Below are positions 15,617-22,887 of a DNA stretch of 35,138 nucleotides, piece after piece. Positions within the stretch are counted from its first letter, which is position 1. The number at the start of each line of letters is the position of its first letter. Under the pieces are notes generated by a model. The model had not been told where the DNA came from, did not search any database, and saw only the letters and a list, made by a program, of their open reading frames with translations. The DNA lies in assembly GCA_945871875.1 (NCBI GenBank), contig CAMBYC010000017.1:1-35138 (forward strand), in the 5' to 3' direction. The translations under genes were made by a program, and so were the position numbers. Source of the stretch: Sphingobacterium thalpophilum. GTDB lineage: Bacteria; Bacteroidota; Bacteroidia; Chitinophagales; Chitinophagaceae.

Positions 15617-16639
15617 ATGAACATTACTGGTTTTACTTCTTTATTAGAAACATCTTATGGGAAAATTCCCGTAGCTTCATCAAATTTACTGAATGGCATT
15701 AGAATCAAGCACGGAGATTCTTGGTATTTGGTTGGAGCAGCCTGCCGTGATTTGGGTAGAAATCCTCATCGTTTGGTAAATGCAAGCCCAGAGGATATAG
15801 ATTTTCAAGTACTATTAAAAGCAGCCCTTTTATTTAGCTGTAAAAATGCTAGCGATACAATATGTTTATCATTAGGCTTTCCATTTGTTATTTTTAGCCA
15901 ATACAGAGATGGTTTGGAAAAATTACTTTCTCAAAAGAATTTTGTAATCGAATACGATACATCAACCTATATTAAAGATGGTGAAATTAAAAAGAAGATT
16001 ATTGAAATCGAGAAATTTGAAGTAATTCCTGAATTGGCAGCATGTGTTATAGGTTTGAAAAGACATTATAAAATTCCTGAAAAGAATTTTCTAATGATCA
16101 GTTTAGGTTTTGGTACTTCAGAAATGGGATTAGTAACTGAAGATGGTTTAAACAAAAGAACAATTTTGTCTATCCCTGGAATTGTACGTTGTATTCAAAA
16201 TTTAAGAGATGAATTAGAAAAAAATAACAATACAGGATTTATTACAGACCATCAATTGGATGAGGCATTCATCAGGGGGTCTATTATATTAAATAGAAAG
16301 ACAATTGATTTGGTTCATATTAGAAAGAATATTCTTACATCATTTTATAAAGAATACATTTCAGATACAATTAAATCAAAAATTTCAGATAGAGATTTTG
16401 AGAAAATTGAAAAGATTTATGTATGTGGTGGTGGTGTAAATTATGCTCAATTACAAGAATTGTTCATTAGTGAATTTAATAGTTTTATACCTATTGAATT
16501 TGTAAAAGAACCAGAATATCTTGCAGCTACAGGTTACTATCATAATGCCCTAAGATTAGCCGATAGTGCAGATGTAACTTCTGTAGGTATCGATTTAGGT
16601 AATAGTTCTACTAATATTTGTACAAATTATGGGTTATAA
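15617..16639 (+). CDS. Actin-like ATPase (ParM/archaeal-actin type), apparently circularly permuted
   Basis: This 340-residue protein has the motifs of the actin/ParM fold in a rotated order. Residues 17-44 (KIPVASSN then SWYLVGAACRDL) match the strands that normally follow phosphate-1. Residues 65-74 (VLLKAALLFS) and 82-92 match the next helix and strand. ISLGFGTSE (161-169) is phosphate-2, with Ser162 in place of the usual Asp. CGGGVNYAQL (270-279) is the adenosine motif and PEYLAATGYYHNAL (299-312) is connect-2. The phosphate-1 hairpin VGIDLGNSSTNIC appears only at 323-335, five residues before the stop. No phosphate-1 motif exists at or upstream of the N-terminus. Actin-like proteins polymerise with ATP; polymerisation here is inferred. 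The stop codon overlaps the start of a bactofilin gene by 11 bases. Confidence 0.8.
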   Translation: MNITGFTSLLETSYGKIPVASSNLLNGIRIKHGDSWYLVGAACRDLGRNPHRLVNASPEDIDFQVLLKAALLFSCKNASDTICLSLGFPFVIFSQYRDGLEKLLSQKNFVIEYDTSTYIKDGEIKKKIIEIEKFEVIPELAACVIGLKRHYKIPEKNFLMISLGFGTSEMGLVTEDGLNKRTILSIPGIVRCIQNLRDELEKNNNTGFITDHQLDEAFIRGSIILNRKTIDLVHIRKNILTSFYKEYISDTIKSKISDRDFEKIEKIYVCGGGVNYAQLQELFISEFNSFIPIEFVKEPEYLAATGYYHNALRLADSADVTSVGIDLGNSSTNICTNYGL

Positions 16640-17288
16640 AGAAGTATCTAAAAGAAATTCGCTTGACTCAAGTTTTACACTTTCAAAGAATATGGTCGTC
16701 AACGGAGACATTAAAGGTGATGTATCTGGTAGAATCGAGGGTCATATCTTTGGGAATGTATGCGTTCAAGGCAAAGTTGTAATTGCTGACTCAGGAATTA
16801 TTGAGGGTGATATTTCAGGTTCTGATGTTGTAGTTCAGGGCCTTGTTAAAGGAAATATTATTGCTTATAATTCTTTACAAGTTGAGCCAGAAGGGCAGGT
16901 TATGGGTTCCGTAACCTCCCTTTCTATATTTGTTGATTCTCAAGCTACTATCAAAGGAATAATTCAAAAGGTTACATCTTTAAGTGAAATTGAATTATTG
17001 ATTTCAGCCAATTCTAACAAAATTGATTCTTCATTACTTCAAAAGCTTAATTCTGTAGAAGTTATTGAATCAAATTCTCTTCAGTCATTAAAACCTCAAC
17101 CACTAAACTCATTGCATCTTGATCAAATTTCAAATGATAAATTGGAATTACATTATAAAGATGCTACCAACACACAAGAAGAGAATGTTGATTTGTTAAT
17201 TTCTACAATTAAACCTTCACCAATTGAAAAAATTGAAGAAGAAACAAAAAAATATGCAAAGGAAAAAACACCAGATCGTTGGTGGTAA
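16629..17288 (+). CDS. Bactofilin (polymer-forming cytoskeletal protein)
   Basis: This 219-residue protein has a bactofilin (DUF583) core at about residues 20-116, a right-handed beta-helix made of short G-x-I/V-x-G repeats (VVNGDIKGDVSGRIEGHIFG, then VIADSGIIEGDISGSDVVVQG and LQVEPEGQVMGSV). Bactofilins polymerise without nucleotide and scaffold cell-wall or chromosome-segregation proteins. Beyond the core is an unusually long tail of about 100 residues, Ser/Asn/Leu-rich and then charged, ending KEKTPDRWW, which could bind a partner. The ATG lies inside the end of the actin-like gene in another frame, an arrangement typical of translational coupling. A terminator follows, so the operon has two genes. 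Confidence 0.93.
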   Translation: MGYKEVSKRNSLDSSFTLSKNMVVNGDIKGDVSGRIEGHIFGNVCVQGKVVIADSGIIEGDISGSDVVVQGLVKGNIIAYNSLQVEPEGQVMGSVTSLSIFVDSQATIKGIIQKVTSLSEIELLISANSNKIDSSLLQKLNSVEVIESNSLQSLKPQPLNSLHLDQISNDKLELHYKDATNTQEENVDLLISTIKPSPIEKIEEETKKYAKEKTPDRWW

Positions 17289-17304
17289 TCAAAAAAAATT
17301 TATT

Positions 17305-17336
17305 AAAAAAGCATTCTTCGGAATGCTTTTTTAATT
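17305..17336 (+). terminator. Terminator of the actin-like/bactofilin operon
   Basis: A perfect 12-bp stem AAAAAAGCATTC/GAATGCTTTTTT is closed by a TTCG tetraloop and followed by more T and A-T sequence. It begins 17 bases after the bactofilin stop. Confidence 0.9.
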
Positions 17337-17435
17337 TTTAACTTGTTTTTTGTTAAGGGTTTATTTTCCATTCTTATATTCAAATGATTTAGCTAGGTGC
17401 AGAGGAATTTTTTTTATAAATAATTTAAAATACTG

Positions 17436-17466
17436 TTTGTAGATCGAATGAATCTCCCTATCTTTG
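17436..17466 (+). promoter_or_regulatory. Bacteroidota-type promoter of tRNA-Lys
   Basis: TTTG (17436-17439), 19 bases, then TATCTTTG (17459-17466) is an exact consensus match. Downstream the sequence reads GCACTCCCAAAACGG, nearly the same as after the tRNA-Val promoter. Confidence 0.88.
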
Positions 17467-17503
17467 CACTCCCAAAACGGTGAAACAGTTGTTTAAATAA
17501 CAC

Positions 17504-17576
17504 GATTTCGTAGCTCAGTTGGTAGAGCAATACACTTTTAATGTATGGGTCCTGGGTTCGAGTCCCAGCGGAATCA
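17504..17576 (+). tRNA. tRNA-Lys (anticodon UUU)
   Basis: The cloverleaf is complete, with acceptor GATTTCG/CGGAATC (one G-U pair), D arm TAGCTCAGTTGGTAGAGCA, anticodon arm ATACA-CTTTTAA-TGTAT, and T arm CTGGGTTCGAGTCCCAG. The anticodon is TTT and the discriminator is A. CCA is not encoded. The gene has its own promoter and terminator. Confidence 0.97.
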
Positions 17577-17577
17577 C

Positions 17578-17610
17578 AAAAAACCATCCTAATTTAGGAT
17601 GGTTTTTTTT
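17578..17610 (+). terminator. Terminator of tRNA-Lys
   Basis: The stem CCATCCTA/TAGGATGG is extended by A6/T6 and followed by a run of eight T. It starts two bases after the tRNA. The T run ends at 17610. Confidence 0.9.
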
Positions 17611-17777
17611 ATGACTATTTTTTTGATTGCCAATAGATTACAATCTGACTCCTGACTTTTGGATAAATTTAAATAAGTGGATGGCAACCAATCCTTATAA
17701 TGAATACATTATAAAAATTAACTTCAATGGTTAATGGTTACAAGCTTGTTATAATTAATCTATCTTTTTATTTATAA

Positions 17778-17785
17778 TAGTTTTG
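17778..17785 (+). promoter_or_regulatory. Putative -7 element for recDCB
   Basis: TAGTTTTG matches TAnnTTTG exactly, 46 bases before the recD ATG. No TTTG lies at the expected distance upstream. The rest of the 17611-17831 gap shows nothing recognisable. Confidence 0.35.
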
Positions 17786-17831
17786 CTTTTCAGAAGTTTA
17801 AGTTTCATTTTAATAACCTTTTAAATATAAT

Positions 17832-19622
17832 ATGAATACACAACTAGATGTGCACCGACAGTTTGCTTCATTTTTTGGCGATTTAGGTTTGCAACCTTTT
17901 GCCTATTTGGTTTCAAAGAGATTACACGAAGGTCATATCTGTATAGATAATGGTGAAGTAAATCAAAAAAATAATGAAATCCCCAATGATTTAAGTCAAT
18001 TTGCTGCTAATCCTATTGATTATAAACAGTGGGTTTCCTCTTCGCTAGATCCCATTCGTCCATTTGTGGTGCATAAAAACCAAATGTATTTGCATCGCTA
18101 TTTTAATTATGAAACCAAGATTCTCAAATCATTGGGCAGAATTCTGAAAAGTGAGGCTAATGTATTACAAAATAGAATGAATGAATTGGCTTCAATAAAA
18201 TCATTTTTAAATCCATTATTGGCAGATTACAATTTAAGCAATTTGCCAGTTTTAGAGCAAACGGATTGGCAATTTGTTGGAGCAATTCAAGGATTTCTGA
18301 ACAATTTAACCATTATAACTGGCGGACCAGGTACTGGTAAAACAACAACAGTTGCTAAAATTCTTGCTATTTTATACCACATTAATCCAAATTGTAGTGT
18401 TGCATTGGCTGCACCAACGGGTAAAGCAGCAGTAAGAATGGCTGAATCTTTAAAAAATACAAACTTGAATGTTGGTGATAAAATTAGAGAGAAATTTAAT
18501 AATCTTTCGCCAAGTACTATTCATAGACTTTTACAATCTATCCCCAATTCTATTTATTTCAAGCACAATGCAGATAACCCATTGCCTTACGATGTAGTAA
18601 TTGTGGATGAAGCATCAATGATAGATGTAGCAATCTTTTCAAAATTGCTTGATGCCATAGCAAATGGAACAAGATTCATTCTTTTGGGAGATAAAAACCA
18701 GCTCGCTTCTGTAGAGGCAGGGAGCTTATTAGGCGATTTCTGTAAGTCGCTTGGCACAATAAATCAATTTGATTCTAATATAGCATCGTTTATCAACCAA
18801 TTTGTGATAGATGATACAAGAAAAATTGGTAATAGTAATATTAGTGAATCCAATCACCCGCTATCAGGTCATGTTATTGAATTAATGATGAGTCATAGAT
18901 TTAGAAGTGATAGTGGCATTGGTCAACTCAGTAAAGCAATAATTAATAATGATCAATCTGTTTTGAAAATCTGGATTAACGCACCAAAAGGACCTCCGGT
19001 TCAACTTGATTTAAATGGTTCTAGTTCATTGTTTGAAGATTTTGTTTATGGGTTTGAAGCCTATATTAAAGAACCTGACATTGCAAAAGCACTAAAGAAA
19101 TTAAATAGTTTGAGGGTGCTTTGTGCAATTAGAGAATCAGATTTTGGATTGAATACAATCAATAAAAAAATTGAAAAAATCTTACAACAAAAAAAGCTAA
19201 TCAATACCAGCGATGACTTTTATGAAAATAGACCAATCATCGTAACTAAAAATTTTGCTGAACTTAAATTGTTTAATGGCGATGTTGGAATAATTAGAAC
19301 AGATGAAAATGGTATAAAAAAAGTTTGGTTTGAAAACCCAGATCTATCTATTCGTGGAGTATTGCCCGCCTATATTGCTAATATGGAAACCGTTTTTGCA
19401 ATGACTATTCATAAAAGCCAAGGCTCCGAATATAATAAAATTTTAGTGGTTTTCCCCAATAATATAGACAACAAATTGCTAACAAGGGAATTGTTGTATA
19501 CTGCTGTGACACGGGCAAAAGATGAACTCATTGTTCAGGCAACTGAAGAAATTGTTTTAAAAACAGCTTCAGAAAGCGTGAGAAGAGCTTCTGGAATTAT
19601 GCACCGCTTTGACGAAATTTAA
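17832..19622 (+). CDS. recD: Exodeoxyribonuclease V subunit RecD (5'-3' helicase)
   Basis: This is a 596-residue superfamily 1B helicase, the fast 5'-3' motor of RecBCD, which processes double-strand breaks for recombination. Walker A is GGPGTGKT (164-171) and motif II is VDEASMID (about 258-265). Motif III (LLGDKNQLASVEAGSLLGD), motif V (FAMTIHKSQGSEY) and motif VI (LYTAVTRAK) follow. The N-terminal 150 residues form the domain that contacts RecC. Length is close to E. coli RecD (608). It is the first gene of a recD-recC-recB operon; recC starts 27 bases after its stop. Confidence 0.95.
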   Translation: MNTQLDVHRQFASFFGDLGLQPFAYLVSKRLHEGHICIDNGEVNQKNNEIPNDLSQFAANPIDYKQWVSSSLDPIRPFVVHKNQMYLHRYFNYETKILKSLGRILKSEANVLQNRMNELASIKSFLNPLLADYNLSNLPVLEQTDWQFVGAIQGFLNNLTIITGGPGTGKTTTVAKILAILYHINPNCSVALAAPTGKAAVRMAESLKNTNLNVGDKIREKFNNLSPSTIHRLLQSIPNSIYFKHNADNPLPYDVVIVDEASMIDVAIFSKLLDAIANGTRFILLGDKNQLASVEAGSLLGDFCKSLGTINQFDSNIASFINQFVIDDTRKIGNSNISESNHPLSGHVIELMMSHRFRSDSGIGQLSKAIINNDQSVLKIWINAPKGPPVQLDLNGSSSLFEDFVYGFEAYIKEPDIAKALKKLNSLRVLCAIRESDFGLNTINKKIEKILQQKKLINTSDDFYENRPIIVTKNFAELKLFNGDVGIIRTDENGIKKVWFENPDLSIRGVLPAYIANMETVFAMTIHKSQGSEYNKILVVFPNNIDNKLLTRELLYTAVTRAKDELIVQATEEIVLKTASESVRRASGIMHRFDEI

Positions 19623-19649
19623 CCTACAACAAAAAAACTTTTAGCAACT

Positions 19650-22600
19650 ATGAGTGTTCAACTTTATGTTTCCAATCAACTTTCAAAACTGTCGCAACAA
19701 TTAACAGATAATTTACAATCTGCTAAAACAAGTGTTTTTGATAAAAATCATATAGTTACACAGACTGAAGGTATAAACAATTGGCTTAAGAGTAATATTG
19801 CTGCCTCTTTAGGTATTGCAGCAAATTGTTCTTTCAATAAACCCAACGACATTGTTTTTTTACTTCAATCTCTGCTCGTAAAAGATACGCAAACAAGTAT
19901 TTCTGCAGATTACTTAAAATGGGCGATTTACCGTGAATTGGGTGATCCCGATTTTGTTTCAAGATTTCCAACGATTACAAATTATTATCAGAACAATGAT
20001 ATTAAAAAGATTGCTTTGGCAGAAAATGTTGCAGATCTATTTGATCAATACCAAATGTATCGGCATAAATTGATAGATGAATGGAATAAGAAAAATGCTG
20101 CTCATCTTGATTCTAATGATTGGCAAGAATACATTTGGGTAAAACTAAAAAGTAAAAAAGAAAATGGGTTTCAAGATAAATCTACCATAATAAATGCTAT
20201 TATCAATGCTTTAAAAGAAGATCATAACGTACAACTTATTAAAAAGAAAATACCTGTTTTGTATTTTTTTGGAATAGCAGTAATTACGCCATTTTACTTA
20301 AAGTTGTTTAATTATTTATCGCAATTTATTGATATTCAATTTTATTTGCTTAATCCTGCTCCAACGTCTTATTGGCTTGAAGATTTATCGGAAAAGCAAA
20401 TTGCAAAAATCTCATTACGAAACAAAAATGCACCAAGTTCACTCAATTACTTAAATCAAGGAAATACACTTCTTGTAAATTGGGGCAATATAGTTAAAGA
20501 AAGTTTTGCATTATTGTTTGAAGAAGAGCAATACATCAATCAATATGATGACAGTTTAAGTGTTGAACCAAATGAGCCCAACACATTATTAGAAAAAATT
20601 AAACATGATATTTTCTATAATGCTGTGGATGATAGAAATCAATTATCAGCAATGGATGTGAATGATGGTTCAATAACTATAAATGCATGTTTTACACAAG
20701 TAAGAGAGGTAGAAGTTTTATACAACTATTTAGTAGAACTTATTGATAAGCGTACAGAAAAATTATCTGCTCGAGACATCGTTGTAATGGTTAGTGATAT
20801 TGATGCTTATGCGCCTTTCATAAGGGCCGTTTTTGACAATGCTCCAATAAATGCACGTTTCCCTTACAATATTGCAGATGAAAGTATTTCATCTGGCAAC
20901 AACTTCTTTAGTGCATTAGAGTTATTGCTAAATCTTGACGAAAACAGTTTCAAGGCTGAAGAAATAATGGAACTTTTAGAGTCGGTTTATATCAGAGAAA
21001 GATTTGGATTAGATGATATTGACTTTATACGCGAAACTGTAAAAGCTGCTGGAATTAAATTTGGATGGAAAGGTGATGTAAAAGATGAAACCAGATTGGT
21101 GAGTTGGGAATATGGTTTACAGAGGATGATGTTGGGCATTTGTATAAGTGGCGAACCCATTTACGACAATGGAAATGAAGTTTTGTTGCCATTAGACAAT
21201 CGTGAAGGTACAGATACGGTGCATTTGATTCGCTTTTGGAATTTTATTCAAGTGTTAAAATCCAATATTTCTAAAAGATATCAGAAAAGAACTGTTACGG
21301 GTTGGTCTGAATACCTCTGCAATTTAGTTGAATCCATGGTATTTGAATCTAAAGAACACGAAGATGAAGATTATCACCAGTTTATCAAATACACAGAGCA
21401 ATTGTCTTTATTAACAGATTTGGAAGATGTAGAAATAAATTTCGAAGTGTTTAGACATAGTTTTTTAAATATTCTTAATGTAAATAAAAGGGCTCAAGCA
21501 TTTTCAGGAAAAGGAATTACCTTTTGTTCACTTATTCCTATGAGAAGCATACCGTTTAAAGTGGTAGCTATGCTGGGTATGGATTTTGATAAATTTCCAA
21601 GAAGAGAATCTCCAATCAGTTTTAGTAAAATAGAAGAAAAAAGAGAAAGAGGTGATCGGAAAGTTAAAGACAACGACAAGCATTTGTTTTTAGAAAATAT
21701 ATTGTCTGCACAAAAATATTTATACATAAGCTATATTGGGAAAAGTGCAAAAGACGCATCTTTAATTCCACCTTCTTCAGTAATTGATGAGTTGATAAAT
21801 TATATTGAACAAGGGGTAGAAATGGGAGGGGAGAAGCTTTCAAATGCTATTGTTACAACACATCCTTTACAGGGTTTTAGCCAACAATATTTTAATGGAT
21901 CTGGTTTGATTAGTTATTTAAAAGAGCCACAAGCTTTTGATCTATTAAAATCTAGACGAGATAATTCTGAAGTGATTACCAATATTAAAGATGTGAACTT
22001 AGACCAACTTGTTGCATTTTTTAAGGATCCACTAAAATGGTATTTCAATAAAAAATTGAAGGTTTATTATAAGGATGATGAAGTTTTATTGCCTGAAACC
22101 GAAGTCTTTAATTTGGATTCATTGTCTGCTTGGGTTATTAAAAACGACCTTTTAAAAATTCCGGAATCAGAGCAAGACAAATATTTAGAACGGGCTAAAT
22201 TATCTGGAAATCTCCCATTAAAAAATACTGGCAAATTGTTGAATATTGAAATGAAGGATTCTGTTAAAGAGATCAATGAAATAATTCAAGAAATTACCCA
22301 ATCAAAACTAAATACACCACAAAATATACATTTGAATGTAGACGATATATTTTTATCGGGAATAGTAAAGTCTGTTTATGATGAAAACATGATTTCTGTT
22401 TGCACTTCAAGTAGGCGAAATAAATATTTAATTGGAGCTTTTATAGAATATACTGCACTTAGAGTACAAAATTTGCCAATTGATTTTCATTTTCTTCAGT
22501 TTTCTAAAACAACAGGTATACAGCGTTTCACGCTTTTACATGCTGATTATCCGGAAAATAAAGCATATACACAATTGCAGTTTTTTAAACAAGCTTTCGT

Positions 22601-22862
22601 CAATGCAAATGATAAGTTGTTTAATTTTTATCCTGGGTTTTCAATGAGTCCATTTAAACTTTTTGAGGATGATTTTAACAACTTTAATGAGAAGATTGAA
22701 AAAATCAAGAGAAGTCCATACGATTTCACATTTAATAATCCTTATTTCTATAGAGGTTATTCCAATGGATTTTTTGATGAAGAATTTTATGAAGCATTGA
22801 AGTTTAATAGTTTAACAATTTTTGAAAGTATCAATTCACTTATTCCTGGTATTGTTGAATAA
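19650..22862 (+). CDS. recC: Exodeoxyribonuclease V subunit RecC
   Basis: This 1070-residue subunit recognises Chi and holds the complex together. RecC has a helicase fold without working ATPase motifs; as expected, no Walker A is visible. Family marks include VTQTEGINNWLKSNIA near residue 38, FGIAVITPFYLKLFNYL, VREVEVLYNYLVELI, FPYNIADESI, and GITFCSLIPMRSIPFKVVAMLGMDFDKFPR (about residues 622-651). The C-terminal part resembles an inactive nuclease domain. It lies between recD and recB with short gaps (27 and 25 bases). The Chi sequence used by this organism cannot be read from the window. Confidence 0.93.
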   Translation: MSVQLYVSNQLSKLSQQLTDNLQSAKTSVFDKNHIVTQTEGINNWLKSNIAASLGIAANCSFNKPNDIVFLLQSLLVKDTQTSISADYLKWAIYRELGDPDFVSRFPTITNYYQNNDIKKIALAENVADLFDQYQMYRHKLIDEWNKKNAAHLDSNDWQEYIWVKLKSKKENGFQDKSTIINAIINALKEDHNVQLIKKKIPVLYFFGIAVITPFYLKLFNYLSQFIDIQFYLLNPAPTSYWLEDLSEKQIAKISLRNKNAPSSLNYLNQGNTLLVNWGNIVKESFALLFEEEQYINQYDDSLSVEPNEPNTLLEKIKHDIFYNAVDDRNQLSAMDVNDGSITINACFTQVREVEVLYNYLVELIDKRTEKLSARDIVVMVSDIDAYAPFIRAVFDNAPINARFPYNIADESISSGNNFFSALELLLNLDENSFKAEEIMELLESVYIRERFGLDDIDFIRETVKAAGIKFGWKGDVKDETRLVSWEYGLQRMMLGICISGEPIYDNGNEVLLPLDNREGTDTVHLIRFWNFIQVLKSNISKRYQKRTVTGWSEYLCNLVESMVFESKEHEDEDYHQFIKYTEQLSLLTDLEDVEINFEVFRHSFLNILNVNKRAQAFSGKGITFCSLIPMRSIPFKVVAMLGMDFDKFPRRESPISFSKIEEKRERGDRKVKDNDKHLFLENILSAQKYLYISYIGKSAKDASLIPPSSVIDELINYIEQGVEMGGEKLSNAIVTTHPLQGFSQQYFNGSGLISYLKEPQAFDLLKSRRDNSEVITNIKDVNLDQLVAFFKDPLKWYFNKKLKVYYKDDEVLLPETEVFNLDSLSAWVIKNDLLKIPESEQDKYLERAKLSGNLPLKNTGKLLNIEMKDSVKEINEIIQEITQSKLNTPQNIHLNVDDIFLSGIVKSVYDENMISVCTSSRRNKYLIGAFIEYTALRVQNLPIDFHFLQFSKTTGIQRFTLLHADYPENKAYTQLQFFKQAFVNANDKLFNFYPGFSMSPFKLFEDDFNNFNEKIEKIKRSPYDFTFNNPYFYRGYSNGFFDEEFYEALKFNSLTIFESINSLIPGIVE

Positions 22863-22887
22863 AGAGAAAATTTAAAATTATATTTTA

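Noticed and set aside
15617-16639. Permuted motif order explained by a frameshift or by two fused actin-like genes
   Set aside because: The frame is continuous. There is no phosphate-1 motif upstream of 15617 in any frame I could read, and nothing after the C-terminal hairpin continues an actin fold, because the bactofilin frame takes over. A single rotated domain explains all motifs once.
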